NCBI GenBank assembly: GCA_022772735.1
Contig: JALEZD010000006.1
Location: forward strand, 1 to 62,979
Direction of reading: 5' to 3'
Source of the DNA: Erysipelotrichaceae bacterium
GTDB taxonomy: Bacteria > Bacillota_I > Bacilli_A > Erysipelotrichales > Erysipelotrichaceae
Length of the DNA stretch: 62,979 bases
Every line of letters starts with the position of its first letter. Position 1 is the first letter of the stretch. A model generated the notes under the pieces. It did not search any database, was not told the origin of the DNA, and saw only the letters and a list, made by a program, of their open reading frames with translations. Position numbers and translations under genes: made by a program. Of this stretch, positions 41,912-52,180 are shown one piece after another.

Positions 41912-43255
41912 ATGAATTTTAATGAATTTAGAAAAAAATATCAAGTGTTTAACTTTAATGGATATGATATATATGAAGATGAAAAAAATATTGAAATAAC
42001 TTATTATTTTGAAATTGAAGGATTGAGTAAATTCTATCCTAAATGGACAATTAAAAAAAATACAAACAAGTGTTTTAAAGAATTAAAATCATTTAAAGAG
42101 TGTGTTTTTTCTCTTGGACTTGTTGAATTAATAAGCTATTGGAAACTTACTTGCTCACCAATTGTAAATATTTTTTCAAATAGTTTGGATGAATACCAAA
42201 TAAAATGGTGGAAAAAATTATATTTCTATGGTTTGGGAGAATTTTTTTACGTAAATAAAATTAAAACTAATATGAATGATTTTATGGAAATAAAAACATT
42301 TGGAGAAAAAATAGAAGGAAAGAGTGATGATTTTAAATTAAAAGGTAATTTAATTCCTGTTGGTGGCGGAAAGGATTCTTTTGTATCTTTGGAACTTTTA
42401 AAAGATTTTTTTGAAGATAATCATACATATGTTATTAATAATGTAAAATCAGCAATTAATGCGAGTGTTGCTGCTGGTTATAGTGAAAAATTAATTAATG
42501 TTCAAAGAACATTAGACAATAACATGATTAAATTAAATAAAGAAGGCTTTTTAAACGGGCATACACCATTTAGTGCTTTAGTAGCATTCTCATCAATTAT
42601 TGTTGCAATGATTTATAGTAAAAAATATATTTGCCTGTCAAATGAAGCAAGTGCTAATGAAAGTACAGTATTAAATGATGAAGTTAATCATCAATATTCT
42701 AAATCTTATGAATTTGAAAGTGATTTTAATGAATATGTGTCTAAATATATTACAAATGAAATTAAATATTTTTCACTTTTAAGACCTTTAAGTGAATTTG
42801 ATATTACTCATATTTTCTCAAAATTAAAAAAATATCATAAAGTATTTAGAAGTTGTAATGTTGGAAGTAAAAGTGGTGTTTGGTGTAACAAATGTGCTAA
42901 GTGTCTTTTTGTTTATGTTATGCTTTCTGCATTTTTAAATGATGATGAACTTTATGAAATTTTTAATGAAAATTTATTAGAAAGTGAAGAAATGTACGAG
43001 CTTTTAAAAGAACTTAGTGGTCTAAAAGAAAATAAACCATTTGAATGTGTAGGTACAAGATCTGAAGTTAATTCTGCTATTTTAAAAGCTATAAAACTAA
43101 GAGGCGAGAATATTCCACTTTTATATAAAAAATATTTAAAAGAAACTTCTTATGTTGAAGTTTACGATGAACAATACTTTAATAGTGAAAATTTTGTTCC
43201 AGATAAATATATTGAGATAATTAAAAATAAATTGAAGGAGCTAAAAAATGCATAA
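41912..43255 (+). CDS. murL: UDP-MurNAc-L-Ala-L-Glu epimerase (MurL-like)
   Basis: A 447-residue protein matching the MurL family, which in Xanthomonas converts the terminal L-Glu of UDP-MurNAc-L-Ala-L-Glu to D-Glu in an ATP-dependent reaction. It has a PP-loop-type nucleotide motif (LIPVGGGKDSFVSLELL near residue 150), CLSNEASANESTV near 245 and a Cys cluster (CNVGSKSGVWCNKCAKC, near 315). It is directly followed by a MurD ligase with an eight-base overlap, the same MurD-MurL pairing. The assignment is by remembered family pattern plus context. Confidence 0.82.
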   Translation: MNFNEFRKKYQVFNFNGYDIYEDEKNIEITYYFEIEGLSKFYPKWTIKKNTNKCFKELKSFKECVFSLGLVELISYWKLTCSPIVNIFSNSLDEYQIKWWKKLYFYGLGEFFYVNKIKTNMNDFMEIKTFGEKIEGKSDDFKLKGNLIPVGGGKDSFVSLELLKDFFEDNHTYVINNVKSAINASVAAGYSEKLINVQRTLDNNMIKLNKEGFLNGHTPFSALVAFSSIIVAMIYSKKYICLSNEASANESTVLNDEVNHQYSKSYEFESDFNEYVSKYITNEIKYFSLLRPLSEFDITHIFSKLKKYHKVFRSCNVGSKSGVWCNKCAKCLFVYVMLSAFLNDDELYEIFNENLLESEEMYELLKELSGLKENKPFECVGTRSEVNSAILKAIKLRGENIPLLYKKYLKETSYVEVYDEQYFNSENFVPDKYIEIIKNKLKELKNA

Positions 43256-44516
43256 CAAAATATTAAATGAATTTAAAGGTAAAAAAATATTAATATGGGG
43301 TATGGGTAAAGAAGGCTTATCTTCATATAAATTTATAAAAAAACATTTGCCAGAAATGAAGTTATATTTATCTGATAGTAAATGTATTGATAAAGAACAA
43401 TATTTTAATGATATCATTGTCGATGAAAAATTATTAAACCTAAATGAATACGATTTAGTTTTGAAAGCTCCCGGAATAGTTTTACATGACCATTTTGAAA
43501 ATGTTCAATCTCAATCATCTATATTTCTTAAATATTTTAAAGAAAATGTTATAGGAATAACAGGTACTAAAGGGAAAAGTACTACTTCAACTCTTTTATA
43601 TCATGTACTAAAAGAAAATTATCCAAGTACATTTTTAGTTGGTAATATAGGAGTACCTTGTTTCGATATTATTGATGAGATGTTGGAAGATAGTGTTATT
43701 GTTTTTGAAATTTCTTGTCATCAACTTGAACATAGTAAATATTCTCCACATCTTAGTGTTTTATTAAATATTTATGAAGAACATTTAGATCACTATAAAT
43801 CGTTTGAGGATTATAAAACTGCTAAAAAACAAATATATTTAAATCAAGATGAAAGAGATATTGCAATAATTAATTCTGATTTAAAAAATGAAATAGATAA
43901 TAGAAATAATATAGTATGGTCAAATGAAACAATATATGCAAAAGATAATGTATTATTTAATGATTTATCTTCTATAAAAATTGAAAAAACAAATTTAATT
44001 GGTAAACATAATATGTATAATATGGCAATTGTATATTATATTGCACATGTTCTTTATGGTGTAACAAACAATACATTTCTTAAAAGAATTGAATCATTTA
44101 CTCCTTTAGCACATAGATTAGAAAATATTGGAACTTACGATGGTATAACTTATATTAATGATTCTATTTCAACAATTGGACAAGCTACAATTCAAGCTTT
44201 AGAGAGTATTACAGATGTTGGAAGTGTTCTTATAGGAGGAATGGATAGAGGTATTGATTATACTCAATTAATAGAATATTTAAAAAAATCAAATGTTGAA
44301 AATATTATTTTAATGTATGAAACTGGAAAACGAATATTTAATAGTTTAAAAAGAGAAAATGTTTATATTGTGAATGATTTATATGAAGCTGTGAGTCTTG
44401 CGAAAAAAATTACAAAAAAGGGTAAATCTTGTGTTTTATCTCCAGCAGCCGCAAGTTATGGTTATTTTAAAAACTTTGAAGATAGAGGAGAAGAATTTAA
44501 GAGGTTAGTAATGTGA
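43248..44516 (+). CDS. murD: Mur ligase of the MurD type (MurD2 candidate)
   Basis: Adds glutamate to UDP-MurNAc-L-alanine. The 422-residue ligase has the ATP P-loop GITGTKGKSTTSTLLYHVL near residue 100, EISCHQLEHSKYSPHLSVLLNI near 158, HNMYNMAIVYYIAH near 247 and HRLENIGTYDGITYINDSIS near 287. Canonical MurD uses D-Glu; when paired with MurL, MurD2 uses L-Glu. The pairing suggests the second, but substrate choice cannot be read by eye. Start ATG after AAGGAG; overlaps recJ by four bases. Confidence 0.9.
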   Translation: MHNKILNEFKGKKILIWGMGKEGLSSYKFIKKHLPEMKLYLSDSKCIDKEQYFNDIIVDEKLLNLNEYDLVLKAPGIVLHDHFENVQSQSSIFLKYFKENVIGITGTKGKSTTSTLLYHVLKENYPSTFLVGNIGVPCFDIIDEMLEDSVIVFEISCHQLEHSKYSPHLSVLLNIYEEHLDHYKSFEDYKTAKKQIYLNQDERDIAIINSDLKNEIDNRNNIVWSNETIYAKDNVLFNDLSSIKIEKTNLIGKHNMYNMAIVYYIAHVLYGVTNNTFLKRIESFTPLAHRLENIGTYDGITYINDSISTIGQATIQALESITDVGSVLIGGMDRGIDYTQLIEYLKKSNVENIILMYETGKRIFNSLKRENVYIVNDLYEAVSLAKKITKKGKSCVLSPAAASYGYFKNFEDRGEEFKRLVM

Positions 44517-46075
44517 AATATGATTTAAAAGAGATAAATCTCACAGGTTTTAATCCGTTAATTGATATACTTTTAGACAGTAATAATATAAGTGATGATG
44601 AAAAGAAACAATTGTTTCAAAGTGAACTTTATTTATCTACATCAAAAGCAGATTGTGTAATAAATGCAGTAGAAAGAATAAAAAAAGCAAAAGAAAATAA
44701 TGAATTAGTTTTTGTTGGTGGAGATTATGATGCTGATGGTATTTGTGCAACAACAATAATGAAAGATACTTTAGATAAATTAGGGATAAGATGTGGATAT
44801 TATATACCTGATAGATTTAAAGAAGGGTATGGATTAAACAAAAATACAGTGCAGCTTGCTTTTGAAAAAGGTTATAGTTTGATAATAACGGTTGATAATG
44901 GTGTAAAAGCTTTTGAAGCCTTAGAATGTGCTAAAAATCTTGGAATTGATGTGATTATAACTGATCATCATTTAATTGAAGAAAAATTAGATTTTACATG
45001 TGTTCATCCTGATTATATGGAAAGTAAATTTAAATCTATGTGTGGAGCTGGGGTTGCATTACAGATTTCAAGAAATTTAATTGGAGAATATGATTTTCAT
45101 ACGGCACTTGCTTGTATTGCGACAATTGGTGATGTTATGCCGATATTAAATGAAAATAGAAATATAATAAAACATGGATTGAAAATTTTAAATAAACACA
45201 TTTATAAAGTGTTTGATTTATTAATCGATAAAAAAGATATAAATGTTATGGATATTTCTTATTCAATAGTTCCTAAATTAAACGCATTAGGAAGGCTTTC
45301 TGATAAATTTAATCCTAATGATATTATTCGTTATTATTTTTTAGAAAAAGATATAAAAAAAGTTATTCTCATGAGTGATTTGATAAATAGAGTTAACAAA
45401 CTTAGAAAAGATTTAAGTAATAAGATGAGTGATTTAGCTTTATCATTAATAGATGATGATAATATTATAATTTTAGAAAATAAAGATTTTCATGAAGGAA
45501 TAGTTGGACTTGTTGCAGGTAAAATTTCAAATATGTATAATAAACCATCAATTATTTTGAATAATCATAATGGAATTTTAAAAGGTAGCGCAAGAAGTAT
45601 CGAGGGTTTTAATTTACATGAATACTTGAAAAATAATTATACAAATTATTTAAGTTTTGGAGGGCATAGCCAAGCGGTTGGTTTATCAATAAAAGAAGAA
45701 GATTTTGAATATTTTAAGGATTTGATAAAAGAAAACTATAAAAATGTAAATAACTTAGAAATTAAAAAAACTGTATATAAAATTAATATTGAAAGTCTAA
45801 GCTTAAATAATGTAAAAGAGTTATTTTTACTAGAACCATTTGGACAAGGTATTAAATTTCCTCTAATATATGTTGAAGATTTAAAAAATATTAAATACTC
45901 ATTAGTAAAAAATATTTATCCAAAGTATGTATTAAATGAGCATTTAGAAGCTATTTGTTTTGAAAAAACAATTGATAATAAAGTAGAAAAACCAAATATG
46001 ATTATTGGAAATATAACTTTAAATAATTTTAAAGGGAAAGAAAGTGTTTCAATAAATATTAAAGATATAGAATAA
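44513..46075 (+). CDS. recJ: Single-stranded-DNA exonuclease RecJ
   Basis: A 5'-3' ssDNA exonuclease of the DHH family, 520 residues. Metal-binding motifs are FVGGDYDADGICATT near residue 68, TVDNGVKAFEAL near 126, TDHHLIEEKL near 152 and ATIGDVMPI near 205. The DHHA1 part shows HEGIVGLVAGKI near 325, GSARSIEGFNLHEYL and FGGHSQAVGLSI near 385. It is a little shorter than the usual 560-580. Start is GTG within GTGA overlapping the murD stop, so it is translationally coupled. Confidence 0.93.
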   Translation: MKYDLKEINLTGFNPLIDILLDSNNISDDEKKQLFQSELYLSTSKADCVINAVERIKKAKENNELVFVGGDYDADGICATTIMKDTLDKLGIRCGYYIPDRFKEGYGLNKNTVQLAFEKGYSLIITVDNGVKAFEALECAKNLGIDVIITDHHLIEEKLDFTCVHPDYMESKFKSMCGAGVALQISRNLIGEYDFHTALACIATIGDVMPILNENRNIIKHGLKILNKHIYKVFDLLIDKKDINVMDISYSIVPKLNALGRLSDKFNPNDIIRYYFLEKDIKKVILMSDLINRVNKLRKDLSNKMSDLALSLIDDDNIIILENKDFHEGIVGLVAGKISNMYNKPSIILNNHNGILKGSARSIEGFNLHEYLKNNYTNYLSFGGHSQAVGLSIKEEDFEYFKDLIKENYKNVNNLEIKKTVYKINIESLSLNNVKELFLLEPFGQGIKFPLIYVEDLKNIKYSLVKNIYPKYVLNEHLEAICFEKTIDNKVEKPNMIIGNITLNNFKGKESVSINIKDIE

Positions 46076-46119
46076 TTATATTAATTATTGTATAATAGTC
46101 CTGTTATTTAGGAGGCATT

Positions 46120-46632
46120 ATGGATTTAAAAGAATATATAGCAAATGTACCAAATTTTCCAAAGGAAGGTATATTATTTAGAGATATTACTCCATTAATG
46201 CAAGATGGTCTTGCATTCTATGAAGCAACTTCAAAAATGGAAGAATTTGCTAGAAAATTAGGTGTTGACATTATTGTAGGACCAGAGAGCAGAGGATTTA
46301 TTTTTGGATGTCCTGTTGCGTATAGTATGAAAATTGGATTTGTTCCAGTTAGAAAACCTGGAAAACTTCCAAGAAAGACTGTTAGTTGTAAATATGATTT
46401 AGAATATGGTTCTAATGAATTACATATGCATGAAGATTCAATAAAAAAAGGTCAAAAAGTACTAATTATTGATGATTTACTTGCAACAGGTGGCACTGTC
46501 AAGGCAACAATAGAACTAATCGAAAAAATGGGTGGAGAAGTTGTTGGATGTGCATTTTTGATTGAACTTACTGACTTAAAAGGCAGAGAAGTATTAGAAG
46601 GCTACAACGTATTTTCTATATTAAGCTATTAA
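46120..46632 (+). CDS. apt: Adenine phosphoribosyltransferase
   Basis: Salvages adenine to AMP with PRPP. The 170-residue protein has [18 protein letters not shown] at the start, [10 protein letters not shown] near residue 55, the [10 protein letters not shown] segment near 102 and the PRPP motif [16 protein letters not shown] near 122. Start ATG after AGGAGG. A TATAAT (46091-46096) lies about 24 bases upstream, so the gene may have its own promoter. The recJ-apt-rel order is common in Bacillota. Confidence 0.96.
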   Translation: MDLKEYIANVPNFPKEGILFRDITPLMQDGLAFYEATSKMEEFARKLGVDIIVGPESRGFIFGCPVAYSMKIGFVPVRKPGKLPRKTVSCKYDLEYGSNELHMHEDSIKKGQKVLIIDDLLATGGTVKATIELIEKMGGEVVGCAFLIELTDLKGREVLEGYNVFSILSY

Positions 46633-46655
46633 CCGAAGGATACTTCGGTTTTTAT
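46631..46655 (+). terminator. apt terminator
   Basis: Stem AACCGAAG/CTTCGGTT with a short loop, followed by TTTAT. The T-run is short; readthrough into rel is possible. Confidence 0.65.
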
Positions 46656-46674
46656 AAAAAAAGGGGTGATTAAA

Positions 46675-48879
46675 ATGGTAAGTGTAAAAAAGGTTTGTGC
46701 AGAAGATGTTTTAAGTGAGGCAAAACAATACATTACCAACCCAGAAAGTCTATCACTAATTCAAAACTCTTTGAATTATGCTTTTGAAAAACATGCTGGT
46801 CAATTTAGAAGAAATGGAGAACCCTACATAGTTCACATTTGGAATGTAAGTTATATTCTTGCAAAATTAAGGGTTGGACCAAAAACAATATGTGCAGGTA
46901 TACTGCATGATATTATTGAAGATTGTGATGTTTCAAAGGAGCAACTTGCTTTAGATTTTGATGAAGAAATCGCAAATCTTGTAGAAAGTGTAACAAAAAT
47001 TGGTAATATTTCAGTAAAAAACATGAAAGAATACCAAGCCGCAAATCACAGAAAACTTTTTATTGCAATGGCAAAAGATGTTAGGGTTATTCTTATCAAA
47101 CTTGTTGATAGATTGCATAATATGAGAACTTTGCAATATATGTCTGAAGAAAAACAAAAAAGAATTGCGAGTGAAACTTTAGAAGTTTATGCTCCGATTG
47201 CACATAGGCTAGGGATTAGTGAGATAAAAAATGAATTAGAAGACTTAAGTTTTTTATATTTAGATTCTGAAGAATATCATCATATTGCACGACTTTTAGA
47301 AGCTAAAAAAAGTGAAAGAGACGCAATGGTTAAAAAAATGATTGAAGATATAAGCGCAATGCTTACACTTCATAATATTAAATATAGAATTTTTGGAAGA
47401 AGTAAACATCTTTACAGTATATATAGAAAAATGACTATAAAAGGTAAAAGATTTGAAGAAATATTAGACTTACTTGCGATAAGAATTGTTACTGAAACAG
47501 AATTGAATTGTTATGAAACGTTAGGATATATTCATGCACAATATAGACCAATTCCAGGTAGATTAAAAGATTATATTGCAATGCCAAAAATGAACATGTA
47601 TCAGTCATTACATACTACAATTGTAGGTGATGCAGGAAGTATTTTTGAAATACAAATTAGAACTGAGGAAATGGACAGTATTGCTGAAAGAGGGGTTGCA
47701 GCGCACTGGAGGTATAAAGAAGGTTCTAAATATGATCCAAGAGCTGAACAAAAAGAAATTGAAGATAAATTGAGTTGGTTTAAAGAGTTTACAACTCTAA
47801 CAGGAGAAAGTGAAGATAATACTCCTACAGATTATATGGAAACATTAACTAGAGATATATTTGAAGCTAATGTTTATGTAATGACTCCTATGGGAAAAGT
47901 TATAGATTTGCCAAATGGTTCAACTCCTATTGATTTTGCATATAGAGTTCATACTGATGTAGGACATTCTGCAATAGGCGCAATTGTTAATGATGCATTA
48001 GTACCATTAAATACAGTTTTAAAAACTGGAGATGTTGTACAAATAAAAACAAGTAAACAATTTCCTGATCCAAGTGAAGACTGGTTAAAATTTGTAAAGA
48101 CAAATCAGGCTAGAAATAAAATTAAAAATTATCTACTTAAAAAAGAATTTGAAAGAAGACAAGAAAAAGTAGAAATTGGAGAAAAAATTATTTCTGATGA
48201 GCTTAAAAAACGTGGTTTTGATTTGAAAGAATTTATGGATAAAAAGAAAATTGAAAATATATCTGGCTTTTTTCAAGTTGATAACTATGTTGATTTAATG
48301 TATGGTGTTTCTCAAAAATCTATTAATCCGATAAGTGTTGTTGAAAAACTAACAAATCAAAAAAAGCCATATTTAGATAGTGAACTAATAAATAAAATAA
48401 ATAGTAAAGATTATAAAAGGCAAAGTACTTCTAAAAATGGTTTAAAGGTAAGTGGTATTGATTCAATGATGATGTCTTTAGCACAATGCTGTAGACCAGT
48501 CTATAAAGATTCAATTGTGGGTTATATTACGAAAGGACAAGGTGTTAAGGTACATAGAAGTAATTGTCCAAATATTGTGAATTTAACTACACGATTAATT
48601 GATGTTGAATGGGAAGACAGTGTAAATGTTAATACAAGATATGATGCTAATGTACTTGTTGTATCTAGAGATAGAAACTTTCTTTTTACAGATATAGTTA
48701 CAGTAGTTTCTCAATATAAAGGTAATATGATATCAATAAATTCAACAGTTAATCAAGAAGAGTTAACTGTTACAACAAAGATGACAATACAGGTTATGGA
48801 TTTAGATCATTTAAATACAATAATGACTAACTTAAAAAAGGTAGATAGTGTTATTGTTGTAGAAAGACAATTTATATAG
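46675..48879 (+). CDS. rel: Bifunctional (p)ppGpp synthase/hydrolase
   Basis: The long RelA/SpoT homologue (734 residues) that makes and degrades the alarmone (p)ppGpp. The HD hydrolase has HAGQFRRNGEPYIVH near residue 40 and GILHDIIEDC near 80; the synthase shows GRSKHLYSIYRKM near 242 and IAMPKMNMYQSLHT near 305; then TGS (MTPMGKVIDLPNGSTPIDFAY near 405) and a C-terminal ACT domain. Both catalytic halves look intact. Start ATG 46675 after AGGGGTG. Gene order rel-hisS-aspS is as in Bacillus. Confidence 0.95.
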   Translation: MVSVKKVCAEDVLSEAKQYITNPESLSLIQNSLNYAFEKHAGQFRRNGEPYIVHIWNVSYILAKLRVGPKTICAGILHDIIEDCDVSKEQLALDFDEEIANLVESVTKIGNISVKNMKEYQAANHRKLFIAMAKDVRVILIKLVDRLHNMRTLQYMSEEKQKRIASETLEVYAPIAHRLGISEIKNELEDLSFLYLDSEEYHHIARLLEAKKSERDAMVKKMIEDISAMLTLHNIKYRIFGRSKHLYSIYRKMTIKGKRFEEILDLLAIRIVTETELNCYETLGYIHAQYRPIPGRLKDYIAMPKMNMYQSLHTTIVGDAGSIFEIQIRTEEMDSIAERGVAAHWRYKEGSKYDPRAEQKEIEDKLSWFKEFTTLTGESEDNTPTDYMETLTRDIFEANVYVMTPMGKVIDLPNGSTPIDFAYRVHTDVGHSAIGAIVNDALVPLNTVLKTGDVVQIKTSKQFPDPSEDWLKFVKTNQARNKIKNYLLKKEFERRQEKVEIGEKIISDELKKRGFDLKEFMDKKKIENISGFFQVDNYVDLMYGVSQKSINPISVVEKLTNQKKPYLDSELINKINSKDYKRQSTSKNGLKVSGIDSMMMSLAQCCRPVYKDSIVGYITKGQGVKVHRSNCPNIVNLTTRLIDVEWEDSVNVNTRYDANVLVVSRDRNFLFTDIVTVVSQYKGNMISINSTVNQEELTVTTKMTIQVMDLDHLNTIMTNLKKVDSVIVVERQFI

Positions 48880-48924
48880 TTGTATATTGATTATTTTTAA
48901 ATTATAATATTTGCATATTCTATG

Positions 48925-49131
48925 ATGAAGAGGTTATTTAAGTTGATTTATAGAGAGTTGATATTTGGTGAAATTCAACAATTGATTTAAATAATTGACA
49001 CTTTTGAGAAGTTATTTTGAAACAAGTAGAAATAACCGTTAGCTGCGTTAAAGTTTTAAGGGCATCTATTACTAGATGAACTAAGGTGGTATCGCGTAAA
49101 AATTAACGTCCTTAGAATAGGACGTTTTTTA
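48925..49131 (+). promoter_or_regulatory. T-box riboswitch of hisS-aspS
   Basis: It has the T-box sequence AAGGTGGTATCGCG (49083-49096) and, after it, the terminator AACGTCCT/AGGACGTT (49105-49126) with TTTTTTATT. Upstream lies a Stem I region with AGAGAGTTG, TTGGTGAAATTCAAC and a candidate specifier codon CAC (His, 48999-49001) before TTTTGAG. Uncharged tRNA-His would bind and prevent termination. The specifier was assigned by eye. Confidence 0.92.
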
Positions 49132-49146
49132 TTTAAGGAGGGTTAT

Positions 49147-50424
49147 ATGAGTTATCAAGCACCAAGAGGAACACAAGACATTTTGCCAGAAAAAATTGGA
49201 GGTTGGCAAAGACTAGAAAAAATTATTAAAGCATTTTGTGATTTGTATAGGTATGAGGAAATTAGAACACCTGTTTTTGAAGATACTAGTGTTTTTAAAA
49301 GAGAAAATGATAGTTCTGATATGGTTAATAAAGAAATGTATAGTTTCACTATGGGAAGTGACAATCTTACACTAAGACCAGAAGGTACTGCAGGAGTTAT
49401 AAGGTCATTTGTACAACACAAATTATTTGGTTCAATGGAACTTCCTGTGAAGCTTTATTATATGGGAGAAATGTTTAGACATGAAAGACCACAAAAAGGA
49501 AGATATCGTCAATTTAATCAATTTGGTGTTGAAAATATAGGTATAAAAAGTCCACTAGCTGATGCAGAAATAATTGCTTTTGGTTATAGTTTAATAAAAG
49601 CACTCGGCATAACAGAAGTTAGTGTTTTAATTAATACCTTAGGTGATAATTTTTCTAGAGAAGAATATAAATCAAAGTTAAAAGAACATTTTAAAAATGA
49701 TTTAGGTTGTTTATGTGAAGATTGCAAAAGAAGATATCAACAAAATCCACTTAGAATTTTAGACTGTAAAGTCGATAAAGATTTAGATATTATAAAAAAT
49801 GCACCATCACTTTCAGAATCATTAAATGATGAAAGTAAAAAATATTTTGAAGAAGTTTTAAAAGCTCTTGATGATTTAAATATTCCATATAAAGTTGATG
49901 ATAAACTTGTAAGAGGTCTAGATTATTATAGTCATACAGTATTTGAAGTTGTATCAACACATTCTGAATCTGGATCACAATCAACTTTATTGGCAGGTGG
50001 AAGATATGATAATTTAGTATCTTATTTTGGAGGACCAGAACTTTCAGGTGTGGGATTTGCTGCTGGGATGGAAAGATTGCTTTTGACTATGGAATTAGAA
50101 AACATAAAGCTTGAAGAAGATAATCCACTTGATGTTTATATAATTAGTTTAAGCAATACTGGAAATTATCCATTAAATGTTGCAACAATGTGCAGAGCAT
50201 ATGGATTTAGTTGCGAAATTAATATGATTGAAAGATCAATGAAATCGCAGTTTAAATCTGTTGAAAGAAAAAAAGCAAAAAATGTAATTATAATTGGTGA
50301 AGATGAAGTAAAAAATAATAAAGTTAATATTAAAAATATTGAAACACAAAAACAAATTGTAGCATCATATGATGAAATAATAGATGTTTTAGAAGAATTT
50401 ATGGAAGGAGACCATCATGAATAG
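49147..50424 (+). CDS. hisS: Histidine-tRNA ligase
   Basis: A class II aminoacyl-tRNA synthetase of 425 residues. It has APRGTQDILPEKIGGW at the start, motif 2 (YYMGEMFRHERPQKGRYRQF near residue 105), LVRGLDYYSHTVFEV near 255 and GGRYDNLVSYFGG near 282, followed by the anticodon-binding domain. Start ATG after AAGGAGG, 16 bases past the T-box terminator. Overlaps aspS by eight bases. Confidence 0.97.
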   Translation: MSYQAPRGTQDILPEKIGGWQRLEKIIKAFCDLYRYEEIRTPVFEDTSVFKRENDSSDMVNKEMYSFTMGSDNLTLRPEGTAGVIRSFVQHKLFGSMELPVKLYYMGEMFRHERPQKGRYRQFNQFGVENIGIKSPLADAEIIAFGYSLIKALGITEVSVLINTLGDNFSREEYKSKLKEHFKNDLGCLCEDCKRRYQQNPLRILDCKVDKDLDIIKNAPSLSESLNDESKKYFEEVLKALDDLNIPYKVDDKLVRGLDYYSHTVFEVVSTHSESGSQSTLLAGGRYDNLVSYFGGPELSGVGFAAGMERLLLTMELENIKLEEDNPLDVYIISLSNTGNYPLNVATMCRAYGFSCEINMIERSMKSQFKSVERKKAKNVIIIGEDEVKNNKVNIKNIETQKQIVASYDEIIDVLEEFMEGDHHE

Positions 50425-52156
50425 AACAATGTTAAATGGTGATTTAAGACTAAGTGATGTTAATAAAGAAGTAACATTAGTTGGTTGGGTTAGTAAAAGA
50501 AGAAATTTAGGTTCACTAGTATTTATTGATTTAAGAGATTATAGTGGAATAGTTCAACTTGTTTTTGATGAAACAATGGAAGAAAAGGTAAGAGATGTAA
50601 GAAATGAATTTGTACTAGAAGTTAAAGGTATTGTTCATGAAAGAAAAGACAAAAACAATAAAATTAAAACTGGTGAAATAGAAGTAAAATGTTTTGAAGT
50701 TAAAATAATAAATAAAGCAAAAACTACACCACTTTTAATTCAAGATGACACAGACGCTTTAGAAGACACAAGATTAAAATATAGATATTTAGACCTAAGA
50801 AGAGATGTTTTACAACAAAACATAAGACTTAGACATAAAGTTTGTATGGTTGTAAGAAACTATCTTAGTGAGCAAGGTTTTGTAGAAATTGAAACTCCTA
50901 TATTATGTAAATCTACACCTGAAGGAGCAAGAGATTATCTTGTACCAAGCAGAATATTTAAGGGTAATTTTTATGCATTACCTCAATCACCACAAATTTA
51001 TAAACAACTTTGCATGGTTGGTGGTTTCGATAGATATTTTCAAATAGCTAGATGTTTTAGAGATGAAGATTTAAGAGCAGATAGACAGCCAGAGTTTACA
51101 CAGATTGATATTGAAATGTCTTTTGTTGAAGAAAATGACGTGTGGAGTATGGTTGAATCATTAATGTTTAAAGTATTTAAAGAAATTAAAAATGTTGATT
51201 TAGATTCATTTGTAAGAATACCATATGTTGAATGCATGAGAAGATTTGGTAGTGATAAACCTGATTTAAGATTTGGTATGGAATTAAATGAAATAAGTGA
51301 TATATTTTCAAATACAGAATTTACAGTTTTTAAAAATATCTTAGAAAAAAACGGTAAAATAAATTGTATTGTCGTAAAAAATAGTGCCGATAAATTTTCT
51401 AGAAAAGATTTAGACAAACTTCAAGAATTTGTGAAAATTTATAATGCAAAAGCATTATCATACTTAAAAATGGAAAATGAAATTCTTACAGGAAGTATCG
51501 CTAAAGTAATAAGTGATAATGAAAAAGAACAGCTAATTAATAAACTTCAACTAGAAAATAATGATTTGGTTTTAATTGTTGCGGATGAAGGATATATTTC
51601 TAATATTTCTTTAGGTGCTCTTAGAAATAAATTAGGACATGAATTAAATTTGATTGATAAAAACAAATATGCATTTTTATGGGTTACAGATTTCCCAATG
51701 TTTGAATATAGTAAAGAAGAAGATAGATATGTTGCAGCACATCATCCATTTACTTCTGTAAAACCTGAAGATGTAGACAGATTATTTAGTGATCCAGCAA
51801 ATGTTTACTCTCGTGCATATGATTTGGTTTTAAATGGATATGAACTATTGAGTGGATCAATAAGAATACATGATCAACAAATGCAAGCTAAAGTTTTTGA
51901 AGCAATAGGTTTATCAATGGAAGAAGCAAAGGCTAAGTTTGGATTTTTCTTGGAAGCATTTAGTTATGGAACTCCTCCTCATGGTGGTGTGGGTATTGGC
52001 TTAGAAAGATTAATAATGATTTTATGTGATACAGACAATATTAGAGATGTTGTTGCTTTCCCTAAAACTGCAAGTGCCTCTGATTTAATGAGTGAAGCAC
52101 CAAATAAAGTTGACGAAAAACAATTAAACGAATTAGGCATTAAATTAAAAGATTAA
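50417..52156 (+). CDS. aspS: Aspartate-tRNA ligase, bacterial type
   Basis: A class II synthetase of 579 residues with an N-terminal OB-fold anticodon domain (GWVSKRRNLGSLVFIDLRDY near residue 22), catalytic motifs ALPQSPQIYKQLCMVGG near 188 and RCFRDEDLRADRQPEFTQID near 210, the inserted bacterial GAD domain (about 300-420) and the C-terminal GGVGIGLERLIMILC. Complete. Whether it also charges tRNA-Asn is not visible from sequence. It shares the hisS T-box transcript. Confidence 0.97.
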   Translation: MNRTMLNGDLRLSDVNKEVTLVGWVSKRRNLGSLVFIDLRDYSGIVQLVFDETMEEKVRDVRNEFVLEVKGIVHERKDKNNKIKTGEIEVKCFEVKIINKAKTTPLLIQDDTDALEDTRLKYRYLDLRRDVLQQNIRLRHKVCMVVRNYLSEQGFVEIETPILCKSTPEGARDYLVPSRIFKGNFYALPQSPQIYKQLCMVGGFDRYFQIARCFRDEDLRADRQPEFTQIDIEMSFVEENDVWSMVESLMFKVFKEIKNVDLDSFVRIPYVECMRRFGSDKPDLRFGMELNEISDIFSNTEFTVFKNILEKNGKINCIVVKNSADKFSRKDLDKLQEFVKIYNAKALSYLKMENEILTGSIAKVISDNEKEQLINKLQLENNDLVLIVADEGYISNISLGALRNKLGHELNLIDKNKYAFLWVTDFPMFEYSKEEDRYVAAHHPFTSVKPEDVDRLFSDPANVYSRAYDLVLNGYELLSGSIRIHDQQMQAKVFEAIGLSMEEAKAKFGFFLEAFSYGTPPHGGVGIGLERLIMILCDTDNIRDVVAFPKTASASDLMSEAPNKVDEKQLNELGIKLKD

Positions 52157-52165
52157 ATAAATATA

Positions 52166-52174
52166 TGATATAAT
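52166..52174 (+). promoter_or_regulatory. Promoter of 6S RNA candidate
   Basis: An extended -10 TGaTATAAT (TATAAT 52169-52174) puts the start at about 52181, exactly where the paired end of the RNA begins. The -35 region is weak and lies in the aspS 3' end. Confidence 0.6.
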
Positions 52175-52180
52175 TACAAA

